DNA of 64,000 nt from Sphingobacterium faecium (GTDB taxonomy: Bacteria > Bacteroidota > Bacteroidia > Sphingobacteriales > Sphingobacteriaceae): NCBI RefSeq assembly GCF_003054045.1, contig NZ_QBKH01000004.1:186001-250000 (forward strand). Reading direction: 5' to 3'. The notes below the pieces were generated by a model. It did no database searches. It was given only the letters and a program-made list of their open reading frames with translations, and was not told the origin of the DNA. Both the position numbers and the translations under genes were made by a program. Of the stretch, positions 44,582-55,100 are shown piece by piece. Position 1 is the stretch's first letter. Every line of letters begins with the position of its first letter.

Positions 44582-45724
44582 ATGATCTACTTCCACATTC
44601 CATTCTGTAAACAAGCCTGTCATTACTGCGACTTTCATTTTAGCACCTCACTAAAATACAAAGATGAAATGCTCAACATGCTATATAAGGAAGTAGAACT
44701 TAGAGCGGATTACCTGGAAGATAAAAACATCCAGTCCATTTATTTTGGAGGTGGCACACCCTCTATACTAGAAGCAGAAGATATCGCTAGACTGATCGAC
44801 AAAGTATCAAAACATTTCGAGATTGACTCCCATGTAGAGATTACCTTAGAGGCCAATCCCGATGATCTCAACCGAGAAAAAGTAGCGAAACTGCGTCAAA
44901 CAGAAATTAATCGCTTTAGTATCGGTATTCAATCCTTTTTTGAAGAAGATCTAAGATGGATGAATAGGGCACACAATCAAAAAGAAGCAGAGTCTTGTAT
45001 TATGCGCGTTCAAGATGCAGGGTTTGAAAATATCACCTGTGATCTGATCTATGGCTTTCCATTATTAACCGATGAAAAGTGGAAAAAGAACATGCAGCAA
45101 CTGCTGGATTTTCAGATTCCGCATATCTCATCTTACTCGATGACCGTAGAAAAGAAAACAGCCCTCGATCACATGATCAAAACAGGAAAAGCCGCGGCCA
45201 TTGATAGTGATCAAGCAGCCGATCAAATGCTGATGCTGATCGATCAATTGACAACAGCAGGATTTGAGCAATATGAAATTTCCAATTTTGCCAAAGATGG
45301 TATGTATGCCAAGCATAATACCAACTATTGGAAAGGAAAGCATTACTTAGGTATTGGTCCATCTGCACATTCATTCAATGGCACATCTCGTTCATGGAAT
45401 GTGGCGAACAATACCAAATACATCTATGATATTATGCAGGATAAGTTACCTCTAGAAACTGAACAACTCTCTTTACTTGACCGCATTAATGAGTACACCA
45501 TGACTTCACTGCGCACTATGTGGGGTATCAATCTTACCTTAGTGGAAGACAAATTTGGAGCAGAGGTCAAAAAACAACTAGGGATCAACGCCGAAGAATT
45601 CATTTATAATAAGCAGTTAACTCAAGTGGACAACCGGCTCACCCTTAGCGACACAGGCAAACTAATGGCCGATCACATTATGTCTGAACTATTTATTATC
45701 GATGAAAATTCCGAATATGAATAA
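44582..45724 (+). CDS. hemW: Radical-SAM heme chaperone HemW
   Basis: 380 residues, related to coproporphyrinogen III dehydrogenase HemN but of the HemW class that delivers heme. The Fe-S motif FCKQACHYCDF (C9, C13, C16) lacks the additional cysteine of true HemN (CxxxCxxCxC has F here), which marks HemW. Further motifs: YFGGGTPSILE, EANPDD, SIGIQSF, YEISNFAKDGMYAKHNTNYW (a HemW hallmark) and the C-terminal HemN domain. Own promoter; no operon partner. Confidence 0.92.
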   Translation: MIYFHIPFCKQACHYCDFHFSTSLKYKDEMLNMLYKEVELRADYLEDKNIQSIYFGGGTPSILEAEDIARLIDKVSKHFEIDSHVEITLEANPDDLNREKVAKLRQTEINRFSIGIQSFFEEDLRWMNRAHNQKEAESCIMRVQDAGFENITCDLIYGFPLLTDEKWKKNMQQLLDFQIPHISSYSMTVEKKTALDHMIKTGKAAAIDSDQAADQMLMLIDQLTTAGFEQYEISNFAKDGMYAKHNTNYWKGKHYLGIGPSAHSFNGTSRSWNVANNTKYIYDIMQDKLPLETEQLSLLDRINEYTMTSLRTMWGINLTLVEDKFGAEVKKQLGINAEEFIYNKQLTQVDNRLTLSDTGKLMADHIMSELFIIDENSEYE

Positions 45725-45739
45725 CAATATTATGAGCAG

Positions 45740-46768
45740 TTACTTGCCGTTAGTTTTTAACTTCAACAGCTCCTGTTCTGCTAATTTTCGGGTCTCTGGT
45801 TTGATATAGTCCATTCCGCGTTGTAGATTATCTTCAATACTTGAAATCAAACCTTCATTCAACGAAACAAGTTCCGTTCTAGAAACCCATTGGCTGATAT
45901 AAAAATCACCCGATTTTTCATCAAAAAGAATTTCATAATCATCCAATCGACGCTGTTCTTCATAAGCACCTATCACATAAAAGGGAAAATAACGATTTGG
46001 TTTTTCAACTATTTCAAGCTGTAAAGGCATAAATTCATATTGGTGCGAGTTCAGTTTAAACAAAAATGTAATTGCTTTTTCAAATTGCTTCAACTTCTTT
46101 AAAATCATCAATTCCTCTCTATTATATTGAAACGGATTGGGATAATATGCACCATTATAAAAATAGTCTTTGGGATCCTGCCTTTCCTGTAACGGATCCA
46201 CCCGTACACCATGCCTATTGATGATATATTCATTCACACCTGCCTCAGCAGGTACCACAAACCAATGTTCACCACCGGTATCATATTGTTTTTTCATCTT
46301 ACCGACATATACAGTAGCGTAACCATAATTAAACGGCAGTGCAAAACCCCAATTTGCTGGAGAAATCTTGTCTCCAAAAAAATTGACAAAACCAATTTTT
46401 CCTTTCTCTACATAACGTCTTAGACCTTCAGACCAATAGTCAGATCCATTATCAAAAAATTGTGGGTAATACAATATATTTCCTTTTCTGTCGTATACCG
46501 TTGATACTGCAAAGGCTGGACTATCTTTTTCTGCATCTTCATGCCCAACAACACCCATAAATTCGATAAAAGGATCATCGATAGGCACATCTAAAACATA
46601 ATCATGATATACGTTGTGAATTGGAGGAATAATAATTGTCCCCTTCTCATCCCGCACCCCCACACGATTACTGTCAGCATTCAGAACATAATATAACTGA
46701 TCTTGCCCTTTAGAAAATAAACAGCAGCAAGAAAAAATGAGCGTCATGAAAATTCTCATCCCGTTCAT
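45740..46768 (-). CDS. Secreted WG-repeat-like protein, unknown function
   Basis: 342 residues from the ATG at 46768, which overlaps the waaA stop codon (ATGA); a start 24 codons further up has no support. Signal peptide MRIFMTLIFSCCCLFSKGQ. The N-terminal half carries degenerate WG-repeat units (VGVRDEKGTIIIPPIHNVYH, GKIGFVNFFGDKISPANWGF); the C-terminal half is helical with no recognised domain. Translationally coupled to waaA, but a role in LPS synthesis is not shown. Confidence 0.7.
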   Translation of the reverse strand: MNGMRIFMTLIFSCCCLFSKGQDQLYYVLNADSNRVGVRDEKGTIIIPPIHNVYHDYVLDVPIDDPFIEFMGVVGHEDAEKDSPAFAVSTVYDRKGNILYYPQFFDNGSDYWSEGLRRYVEKGKIGFVNFFGDKISPANWGFALPFNYGYATVYVGKMKKQYDTGGEHWFVVPAEAGVNEYIINRHGVRVDPLQERQDPKDYFYNGAYYPNPFQYNREELMILKKLKQFEKAITFLFKLNSHQYEFMPLQLEIVEKPNRYFPFYVIGAYEEQRRLDDYEILFDEKSGDFYISQWVSRTELVSLNEGLISSIEDNLQRGMDYIKPETRKLAEQELLKLKTNGK

Positions 46769-48009
46769 GTAAGCAACTTTTTGGTTCTCAAATATTTCAT
46801 AATAATTGCCGTTGCACCAGCATGCTGTTGAACATAACATTTTGCCTGTTTCCCAGCATAATCACGCTTGATCTCCTCTTGTAAACAAACAAAGACATCA
46901 TGGAGTTTTTCAGCGTCTTGAATAGAAAAACCAGCTCCTTGCTCAATCAAATCTTTAGCTTCTTGAAACTTATGGTATTTTGGACCAAATATAACGGGAA
47001 TGCCATATGTAGCAGCCTCCAAAGTGTTATGGATCCCTACCCCAAATCCACCACCAATATAGCTGATCTTTCCATAACCATACAAGGAAGATAGCATACC
47101 CATATTATCAATAATCAGCACACGCGCATCCACGATTTTTTGAAAGGTATGCTGTGCAAAATTTGAGAATCTAAGTGCATCGGGGAATAATAATAAAATA
47201 GCTTCAATATGCGCTTCATGGATTTCATGCGGAGCTAAGATCAATTTCCAGTCAGGAAACTGCAACATCAGGTCCTTTAAGAGCTTTTCATCCTCCAACC
47301 ATGTACTTCCAGCGACCAAGACAGGAGATGTACCAACAAATTGATTGACCTCAGTAATACTTTTCTGCTGCTTAGGCAATTCAACCACACGATCAAATCT
47401 GGTATCACCCGTAAGGCCAACGTTTCTGAAGCCGTGTTCTTTCAATAAATGAACACTTTCTTCGTTTTGCAGGAAAAAATAAGTGACCGATGTGAGGATT
47501 TCTCTAAAAAAGCCACCATAAGGTTGAAAGAAAATTTGATTCGGCCTGAATATCGCAGAAATCATAAATAGCGGAATATTTCTGCTTTTCAGCTCAGAAA
47601 AATAATAATACCAATATTCATATTTTGTAAACACGACAAATTCTGGATGAATTAAATCTATAAATTGTTTGGCATTTTTTGCCGTATCCTCTGGTAGATA
47701 AAAAACGTAATCTGCCAAGTTGGTATTTTTTCTAACCTCGTAACCCGAGGGAGAATAAAAAGTAATAACAATTTTTTTTAATGGAAAATCTTTTTTTACA
47801 CCTTCCAAAACAGCCCTTCCCTGTTCAAATTCACCTAGGGACGCAAAGTGAAACCAAATGTGATTTTGACCTGTTTCAACCGTTTGACTCATGCGTGCAT
47901 ACCAGTCCCTGCGACCATTTACCCAAAGCTTTGCCTTGGGATGAAAAGGCGCTATTAAGCGTAATAAAAGCCCATATAGATGGATTCCTAAAGAATAAAG
48001 AAGACGCAT
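46765..48009 (-). CDS. waaA: 3-deoxy-D-manno-octulosonic acid (Kdo) transferase
   Basis: 414-residue GT30 glycosyltransferase that adds Kdo to lipid A at the inner membrane. N-terminal membrane-anchor segment (LLRLIAPFHPKAKLWVNGR), acceptor-binding loop FASLGEFEQGRAVL with the catalytic Glu, then VFTKYEYWY, AGSTWLEDEKLL, YIGGGFGVGIHNTLEAATYG, the donor-binding region. Full length. Promoter box 27 bases upstream of the start. A WG-repeat gene follows with a 4-base overlap. Confidence 0.93.
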   Translation of the reverse strand: MRLLYSLGIHLYGLLLRLIAPFHPKAKLWVNGRRDWYARMSQTVETGQNHIWFHFASLGEFEQGRAVLEGVKKDFPLKKIVITFYSPSGYEVRKNTNLADYVFYLPEDTAKNAKQFIDLIHPEFVVFTKYEYWYYYFSELKSRNIPLFMISAIFRPNQIFFQPYGGFFREILTSVTYFFLQNEESVHLLKEHGFRNVGLTGDTRFDRVVELPKQQKSITEVNQFVGTSPVLVAGSTWLEDEKLLKDLMLQFPDWKLILAPHEIHEAHIEAILLLFPDALRFSNFAQHTFQKIVDARVLIIDNMGMLSSLYGYGKISYIGGGFGVGIHNTLEAATYGIPVIFGPKYHKFQEAKDLIEQGAGFSIQDAEKLHDVFVCLQEEIKRDYAGKQAKCYVQQHAGATAIIMKYLRTKKLLT

Positions 48010-48035
48010 GTTCGTAAAATAATACTTATATTCGT

Positions 48036-48043
48036 CAAAGATA
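48036..48043 (-). promoter_or_regulatory. -7 promoter box for waaA
   Basis: TATCTTTG on the minus strand, exact TAnnTTTG, about 27 bases from the start codon. Confidence 0.5.
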
Positions 48044-48227
48044 TTAAACCCTTTTCTAATTGTTGGAAATAAGTGGAAAATAACATACGCAACGGAATTT
48101 TAATACCAGATCAGCAGGATTTCTTGGCTTCCACCTTTGTGATCGTTTTAAACAGGATTATGGACCATCAATCTTTACCAATCAAAAATTTAGAGCAGAA
48201 AGACTTTACATATTATAACTATAAACC

Positions 48228-49256
48228 ATGAGCAAAATACTTGTAACAGGCGGAACAGGATATATTGGTTCGCATACAGTTGTTGAATTGCATAACGCAG
48301 GATATACACCGGTTATCATTGACAACTTATCTAATTCTAGCATCAAAATGTTAGACCAAATTGAAAAAATAATCGGAGTAAAACCTGAATTTCATCAATT
48401 TGATCTATGTGATGAGGCAAAAGTTGTAGAATTTGTTAAGAATAATACAGACATCAGCGGTATAATTCACTTTGCAGCATCCAAAGCTGTTGGAGAATCC
48501 GTTCAAAATCCATTAAAATATTACCGCAATAACTTCTTTTCTTTGATCAACATATTAGAGGCATATCGTGAAAAACCGGTCAACTTTGTATTTTCTTCAA
48601 GTTGTACAGTATATGGCGAACCCGATTACCTCCCTGTTGATGAAGCAGCTCCTGTAAAAAAAGCAGCTTCACCCTATGGCAATACCAAACAAATCGCAGA
48701 AGAAATTTTAGAAGAAACTGCCAACGCCTATGACAATTTTAATATTATAGCATTGCGTTACTTCAACCCTGTTGGAGCACACGAATCTGCACTAATTGGA
48801 GAATTACCACTAGGAGTTCCTCAAAATCTACTTCCTTTTATCACGCAAACCGCTATTGGTAAGCGCGAAAAATTAACCGTATTTGGAAATGACTTTGATA
48901 CTAAAGATGGTTTCTGTGTACGCGATTTTATTCACGTTGTGGACTTGGCAAAAGCACACGTAGCTGCGATTAAATTACTAGAGAGAGGAAATCCAAAAGG
49001 GAAATATGATGTCTTTAACGTAGGAACAGGAAAAGGATATTCCGTATTAGAAGCGATAAAAGCATTTGAAGAGGCTTCAGGCCAAAAACTAAACTATGAG
49101 ATAGGCCCACGTCGTGAAGGGGATATCGTAAAAGTATATGGTGATGCCACCAAATCGACTAATGAATTGCATTGGACAGCACAGTTAGGCATTTTTGAGA
49201 TGATGGATAGTGCTTGGAAATGGGAGAAATACCTAAAGGAAAATCCAATCGTTTAA
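48228..49256 (+). CDS. galE: UDP-glucose 4-epimerase
   Basis: 342-residue NAD-dependent short-chain dehydrogenase-type epimerase interconverting UDP-glucose and UDP-galactose. NAD-binding GGTGYIGSHT (8-17), catalytic S124 and Y150-x-x-x-K154 (SPYGNTK), VRDFIHVVDLAKAH and GTGKGYSVLEA. Completes the Leloir pathway with galK-galT at 55.6-57.8 kb, but is not in one operon with them. Terminator follows. Confidence 0.96.
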   Translation: MSKILVTGGTGYIGSHTVVELHNAGYTPVIIDNLSNSSIKMLDQIEKIIGVKPEFHQFDLCDEAKVVEFVKNNTDISGIIHFAASKAVGESVQNPLKYYRNNFFSLINILEAYREKPVNFVFSSSCTVYGEPDYLPVDEAAPVKKAASPYGNTKQIAEEILEETANAYDNFNIIALRYFNPVGAHESALIGELPLGVPQNLLPFITQTAIGKREKLTVFGNDFDTKDGFCVRDFIHVVDLAKAHVAAIKLLERGNPKGKYDVFNVGTGKGYSVLEAIKAFEEASGQKLNYEIGPRREGDIVKVYGDATKSTNELHWTAQLGIFEMMDSAWKWEKYLKENPIV

Positions 49257-49261
49257 ACAAT

Positions 49262-49295
49262 AAAATGAGCTAATGCGAATAAGTTAGCTCATTTT
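49262..49295 (+). terminator. Rho-independent terminator of galE
   Basis: AAAATGAGCTAA (49262-49273) with TTAGCTCATTTT (49284-49295), followed by ATTTTA on the plus strand. Confidence 0.85.
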
Positions 49296-49362
49296 ATTTT
49301 AGACAAAATACAGAATTTAGCCAGAAGGAAAACACAGATAGTTTTCATGCAGAATTCAGGTT

Positions 49363-51099
49363 TTATACTTTCAAATTCGAAGAAAGCACCAAATATCGTT
49401 CTTCACCGATTTTCTTTTTCAATCTTTGCTTTGCTTTTTTAACGGCGTCTTCGGTTACTCCCAATAAATTAGAAATCTCCGTATTCTTTAAACCTAATTT
49501 TCCTAAAAAAATAAATCTTAAATTTGATTCTGTCAATTCAGGATATTGCCTTAACAGATCGTTATAGAAATACGGATATTCTTTAATAAAAGCCTCCTTA
49601 AATAAGCTCCAATTATATTCGGTCATTAAATGTGATTCCAATAATGCCTGAAGCTGTCCCCTTTCATTCTCAATATCAGAAAAAGAAGTTTGCTTTACCC
49701 GTTCGATTTCTTCCTTTAGATTAGCAATATACTCGTTCTTTTCTCTGAGGTAAATCGTGAAGGAAGATAAGTTATTGTTTGCTTCCATTAATTTCTGGTC
49801 GGAAAGATACTTTTCCATTTGCAAGCCCAACACATGCCTTTCATAGATGACTCTTCGTATTTTAAGTTTTCTATTAAACAAAAAATAAAGACTGATGGAT
49901 AAAGCCAGCAGTAAAACAACAACTATACTGTATGCTCTCTTTTTAAATAATTCTTTCTCAAATTGCTCACGGCTCAATTCAATTCGATGAATATACGTTT
50001 GCTTATCAGCCATCCATTTCAACTGTTGTAGTTTTTCATCGCTATTCCACAGTTGTAAACTATCGTTGAGTTGAGTCAATCTCCTTCTAGCCAACAATTC
50101 ACTATGATCATCATGTCGTTTTACAGCAATAGCCAATTGAACCTCAGCAATTTCCTTCTCTGAGCGTTTCAAATATACTTTTGTTGCAGGATATTGAGCT
50201 GCCCGATTAATGGCATTTTCCGCCTCGGACAATTTCCCTTGGTCAATATATACCTGAGCTAATAAAATATAAGCATACATCGTATTCTGCTTACTTCCAA
50301 ATCGCTCCGAATACACGATATCCTCCAACAATAAATCAACAGCCTTCTTCAGATCACCTCGTCCCCAGTAAATGACCGCTTGATTGCCGAGTGCTTTACC
50401 TAACCGAACATAATCTCCCGTCACCTTAGATAATGCTTCTACCTCTTTAAAATAACGGAATGCCGTTACCGTATCCGCTTGCTTTAAATAAGCCATCCCC
50501 AATCCATCAAGAATACTACTCATCTCATTCGATTTTGGGTGTGCGTATTTCCGAGCAAGATTTAAGTAGATCATACTCGATTCAGCATCACCAATAGTTC
50601 CAAAAAAATAAGCCATATTACGTATCGAAATCTCAGGATTTGGAGATTTATTTAAGGAAACTTGAGGCAAAAAATTACGAACTTCTAAGAAAATTGGAAA
50701 TGCAGAAGTAATATCTCGAAAATCATAAAGATAAAAACCATAGTTCACTTTCATCCAAAACTCGATCTCCTTATCCTTATTACGGATTGATTTTTTAATT
50801 GCAGAGAGGTAAAGACTTTTACTTCTATCATTAGGAGCATCATATGCTTTTGCAATACCATTTGCGAGCATATAATCGTACACAATGAGTAAGGAAGCAT
50901 CATTGTATACTCGGGCATAAGATAAAATGGGATTTAAATAATTTTTTAAAGCAACCGTATCTTGTCCAAAATTACGTTCTTGTTTAATTAAATATTCAAT
51001 TCTACTCTTACTGGAAAACAACTCTTCCAATCTGATTGAATCAGCAAAAGTTGTCTGAAAGAGACCTATTGTAAAAAATAATAGACTAAACAGTTTCAA
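49363..51099 (-). CDS. TPR-transmembrane-LuxR-type HTH regulator
   Basis: 578 residues. Signal peptide 1-19 (FTIGLFQTTFA), periplasmic tetratricopeptide repeats (about 60-350; LDGLGMAYLKQADTVTAFRY), one transmembrane helix (about 389-408; SIVVVLLLALSISLYFLF), a coiled-coil, then a cytoplasmic LuxR-like HTH at the C-terminus (LGLKNTEISNLLGVTEDAVK). No kinase or receiver. This one-component membrane-spanning design is frequent in Bacteroidota and would transmit an envelope signal directly to DNA. Lies between galE and mfd; target unknown. Confidence 0.85.
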   Translation of the reverse strand: MKLFSLLFFTIGLFQTTFADSIRLEELFSSKSRIEYLIKQERNFGQDTVALKNYLNPILSYARVYNDASLLIVYDYMLANGIAKAYDAPNDRSKSLYLSAIKKSIRNKDKEIEFWMKVNYGFYLYDFRDITSAFPIFLEVRNFLPQVSLNKSPNPEISIRNMAYFFGTIGDAESSMIYLNLARKYAHPKSNEMSSILDGLGMAYLKQADTVTAFRYFKEVEALSKVTGDYVRLGKALGNQAVIYWGRGDLKKAVDLLLEDIVYSERFGSKQNTMYAYILLAQVYIDQGKLSEAENAINRAAQYPATKVYLKRSEKEIAEVQLAIAVKRHDDHSELLARRRLTQLNDSLQLWNSDEKLQQLKWMADKQTYIHRIELSREQFEKELFKKRAYSIVVVLLLALSISLYFLFNRKLKIRRVIYERHVLGLQMEKYLSDQKLMEANNNLSSFTIYLREKNEYIANLKEEIERVKQTSFSDIENERGQLQALLESHLMTEYNWSLFKEAFIKEYPYFYNDLLRQYPELTESNLRFIFLGKLGLKNTEISNLLGVTEDAVKKAKQRLKKKIGEERYLVLSSNLKV

Positions 51100-51340
51100 A
51101 TCAGTAAAGGTTATTAAAATTGTAGATGTTTCGATACAAATATACTTGTTTTTAGACGTAGTTTATCAGGAACTTCCATTAAAAAATTGTTAATAATAGA
51201 TCGAAAAAACACTAACTAAATTTTGAAAAAAAATGCATTTTAATTCAAATAAGTAATCGTACTTTCCAAATATAACATACCAAAAAATAAAATTATAAAA
51301 GATGATCCTGTTTTGATTTTTTTTAGCCTGAATTTTCCAC

Positions 51341-51348
51341 TATCTTTA
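51341..51348 (+). promoter_or_regulatory. Possible -7 box just before the 51353 gene
   Basis: TATCTTTA, one mismatch to TAnnTTTG, ends 5 bases before the start codon. Confidence 0.3.
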
Positions 51349-51352
51349 AATC

Positions 51353-51934
51353 ATGTCCATTCATCAAGATCCAGAATTAAAAAAGGCTGTTCTCAACCTT
51401 CCATTAAAAGAAAAAGACAAATTATTACTGAGGTTGATCAGTAAAGACAAAATGTTAATCAAACAACTGCATTTCCAATTGTTAGAAGATGAGTCTGACT
51501 TAGAAGACCGTATCGAAAACTTGAGGAAACAACTCCAACAACTTTTTGACCTAGGAGAATCTCAGGTATATAACACCCCGAGTTTAAGTAATTTTATTGG
51601 ATTAAGTAAATTGGTCAAACAAGCAAGTGGTATGGTCAACGAGCATGAAAAGATTACAAAGCACAAATTAAGTGAAGTTGAGTTCCGCATTTATATTTTA
51701 GAAAGAGCACTCATAGCTTACCCCAATCTGTTTAGTTCATCTTATCAATCTGCAGCTCATAAGCTTCAAAAATACATAGCTGGCAGAATAAAGCATGCGG
51801 TAGCTAAATATGAAAAGATCCACGAAGATCATCAATTCGATTTTAGAGATCATTTTCAAGAAATTCTTGATACAGCCAACAGTACAGCAGTAAAAGATTA
51901 TATAAAAGTATTACATGTCAATACAAATCTTTAA
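51353..51934 (+). CDS. Helical cytoplasmic protein of unknown function
   Basis: 193 residues, almost all helical by composition (LKKAVLNLPLKEKDKLLLRL, SDLEDRIENLRKQLQQLFDL), rich in Lys, Leu and Glu, no signal or membrane segment. I do not recognise the family. Stands alone upstream of mfd, with 263 non-coding bases after it. Confidence 0.65.
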   Translation: MSIHQDPELKKAVLNLPLKEKDKLLLRLISKDKMLIKQLHFQLLEDESDLEDRIENLRKQLQQLFDLGESQVYNTPSLSNFIGLSKLVKQASGMVNEHEKITKHKLSEVEFRIYILERALIAYPNLFSSSYQSAAHKLQKYIAGRIKHAVAKYEKIHEDHQFDFRDHFQEILDTANSTAVKDYIKVLHVNTNL

Positions 51935-52166
51935 AGCTAGATGTAGTAGGTATTATCGTGCACCTTTGAATCAAAATCATATCGAATAAAATAGTACGAT
52001 GCTGCCCCAAGGCCCGATTATGCTTCTGAATGATGGCATAATTTGATCAAAAAATAGCGGTATAGTGCTAGCTAAAATTTGTAAAATCGAGATGATTTTC
52101 TTGAATTATTCTTCAAATTCAGATCAGATAGCATCAGCTAATTTTGTAACAACCCATCATTTTAAG

Positions 52167-52174
52167 TAAATTCG
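52167..52174 (+). promoter_or_regulatory. -7 promoter box for mfd
   Basis: TAAATTCG, TAnnTTYG variant, 24 bases before the GTG start. Confidence 0.4.
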
Positions 52175-52197
52175 CAATATTCCAAATTAGTGAACGC

Positions 52198-55100
52198 GTG
52201 GGAATTAAAGAAATTATAGAAAAATACAGTCAAAGTGAGCTAACACAAACTTTGACTAAAGCGATACAAGCTAAAAATCCAAAAGTCCAATTAAAAGGTC
52301 TTATCGGTTCATCAGATGCCGTTGTTACCGTGGCGAGCTATACCTTACAAGAACGTCCCTATCTTTTTATCCTTCCGACACATGAAGATGCCTCTTATTT
52401 CTTGAGTGATCTCGAGAGTCTATTGGATAAACAAGTTTTGTTTTTTCCGGCTTCTTACCGTAAAGCATTTGACTTCACCCAACTCGATGCAACGCATGTA
52501 CTGCAACGTGCAGAAACATTAAATGTGTTAAATCATACATCTGAACTTCCAAAAATGGTGGTTACCTATCCCGAAGCAATAGCGGAGAAAGTCATTAACA
52601 GAAGTGATCTGGAGAAAAACACCTTAGAAATAACTGAAAAATCAAAACTAAGTATCGATTTTATTAATGAATTTCTATTTGAATATGATTTCGATCGCGT
52701 AGATTTTGTTTATGAACCTGGACAATACGCCATTAGAGGTGGAATTGTCGATATCTTCTCCTTTTCAAATGATCTTCCTTATCGTATTGAATTCTTTGGA
52801 GATGACATCGAAAGTATCAGAACATTTGAAATTGAATCCCAACTGTCGGTAGCAAAAATCCATAAAGTTACCATAGTTCCAAATGTGCAGGCTAAATTTC
52901 TATCGGCACAAAATATATCCCTATTAGAGTATATTGACAAAGATGCAGTGATCTGGGTAAAGGATGTCCAATTTACATTGGATACCATAAAAGATGGGAA
53001 TAAAAAGGCAACTGAATTTTGGAAGGCTTTGTCTGAGAAAGATAAGAAAGACAATTCAGAGTGGATAAATCCGGCATATGGATTCTCGGACGAAAAAAAC
53101 TTCAATGCCTTGCTCTTTGATTTTCCAATTGTAGAGTTCGGAAAACAGTTCTTTTATAAGCCCGATACAACGATCAAATTTGATATCCATCCGCAGCCCT
53201 CGTTCAATAAAGATTTCAATCTATTGATCCATAATTTCAAAGAAAACGAAAAAAATAAAGTTGAAAATTTAATTTTTTCTGATTCCCCGAAACAGATCGA
53301 AAGAATATATAAAATCTTAGAAGACCTGGACAAAACGGTTTCTTTCATCCCTATTCATAAAGGATTTCGCGAAGGATTTCGAGATGACAATGTCAAATTA
53401 GCCTGTTATACAGACCATCAAGTTTTTGATCGGTATTATAAGTATAAGCGAAAAAAAGGCTATGAGAAAAGTCAAGCAATTACCTTAAAAGATTTACGCG
53501 ACCTCAAACCGGGGGACTACATTACCCATATTGATCACGGTGTGGGGAAATATGCCGGCCTAGAAAAAGTCGAAGTCAACGGAAAGTCTCAGGAGATGAT
53601 TCGGTTGAGCTATGCCGACAATGACCTACTGTATGTCAACATCAATTCATTAAATCGGATTTCCAAATATTCAGGAAAAGAAGGTTCAATTCCGAAAATG
53701 AATAAACTGGGAACAGATGTATGGGATAAACTTAAGAAAACAACAAAAAAGAAAGTCAAAGACATCGCCCGCGACTTGATTATGCTCTATGCGAAGCGTA
53801 AAGCACAAACAGGAACAGCATTTAGTCCCGATAGTTATCTTCAGAATGAATTGGAAGCTTCCTTTATGTATGAAGATACGCCAGATCAAGAAAAAGCTAC
53901 TGCGGATGTCAAACGTGATATGGAATCGCCTCATCCAATGGATAGACTTGTTTGTGGTGATGTTGGTTTTGGAAAAACAGAAATTGCCATCCGTGCAGCA
54001 TTTAAAGCTGTTGCAGACAGCAAGCAAGTTGCGGTTCTGGTACCCACCACGATTCTTGCTCATCAACATTTCAGGACTTTTACCGAACGTCTTAAAGATC
54101 TTCCTTGCACCATCGATTATATCAATAGATTTAAAACAGCAAAACAAATTAAAGAAACTTTAGCCAAATTAGCCGAAGGCAAAATTGATATCATCATCGG
54201 CACACACAGATTGGTGAGTAAAGATGTCAAATTCAAAGATTTGGGATTAATGATTATTGATGAAGAACAAAAATTTGGTGTTTCGGTAAAAGAGAAATTA
54301 AAACTATTGCGTGCCAATGTAGATTCTTTGACATTAACGGCAACGCCTATACCTCGTACTTTACACTTCTCCCTAATGGGAGCCCGAGATCTAAGTTTAA
54401 TCAATACCCCACCCCCAAATCGTCAACCTGTACAAACAGAATTACATGTGTTCAATGAAACATTGATACAGGAAGCTGTATCCTTTGAACTCGAACGTGG
54501 TGGGCAAGTATTCTTCATTCATAATCGTGTAGCCGATCTTAAACAGCTCGGCGCTATGATCCAAAAATTAGTACCCAATGCTCGTGTCGGCATCGCACAT
54601 GGGCAACTTGAAGGTGATGATCTGGAAGATGTCATGTTGAAATTTATCAATCATGATTTTGATGTTTTGGTTGCCACGACCATCATTGAAGCAGGATTAG
54701 ATATTCCGAATGCAAACACCATCATCATCAACCATGCGCACATGTTTGGTTTGAGTGACCTCCACCAAATGCGTGGACGTGTGGGGCGATCGAATAAAAA
54801 ATCATTCTGTTATCTATTAAGTCCACCTTTATCAACGTTAACTTCCGAAGCGTATAAACGCCTATCTGCTATTGAAGAATTCTCCGAGCTTGGCGCAGGA
54901 TTTAATGTGGCTATGCGAGATTTGGATATCCGTGGGTCTGGGAATTTGTTAGGCGGAGAACAGTCGGGTTTTATAGCTGAAATTGGTTTTGAAATGTATC
55001 ATAAAATTCTTGATGAAGCGATCCAAGAATTAAAAGAAGATGAGTTCTCAGAAGTATTTGCTGATGATAAAGACCATAAATATGTTTCATTCACACAGAT

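Noticed and set aside
53686..54404. Frames antisense and out of phase within mfd
   Set aside because: Overlap the conserved helicase motifs of mfd and have no family features.
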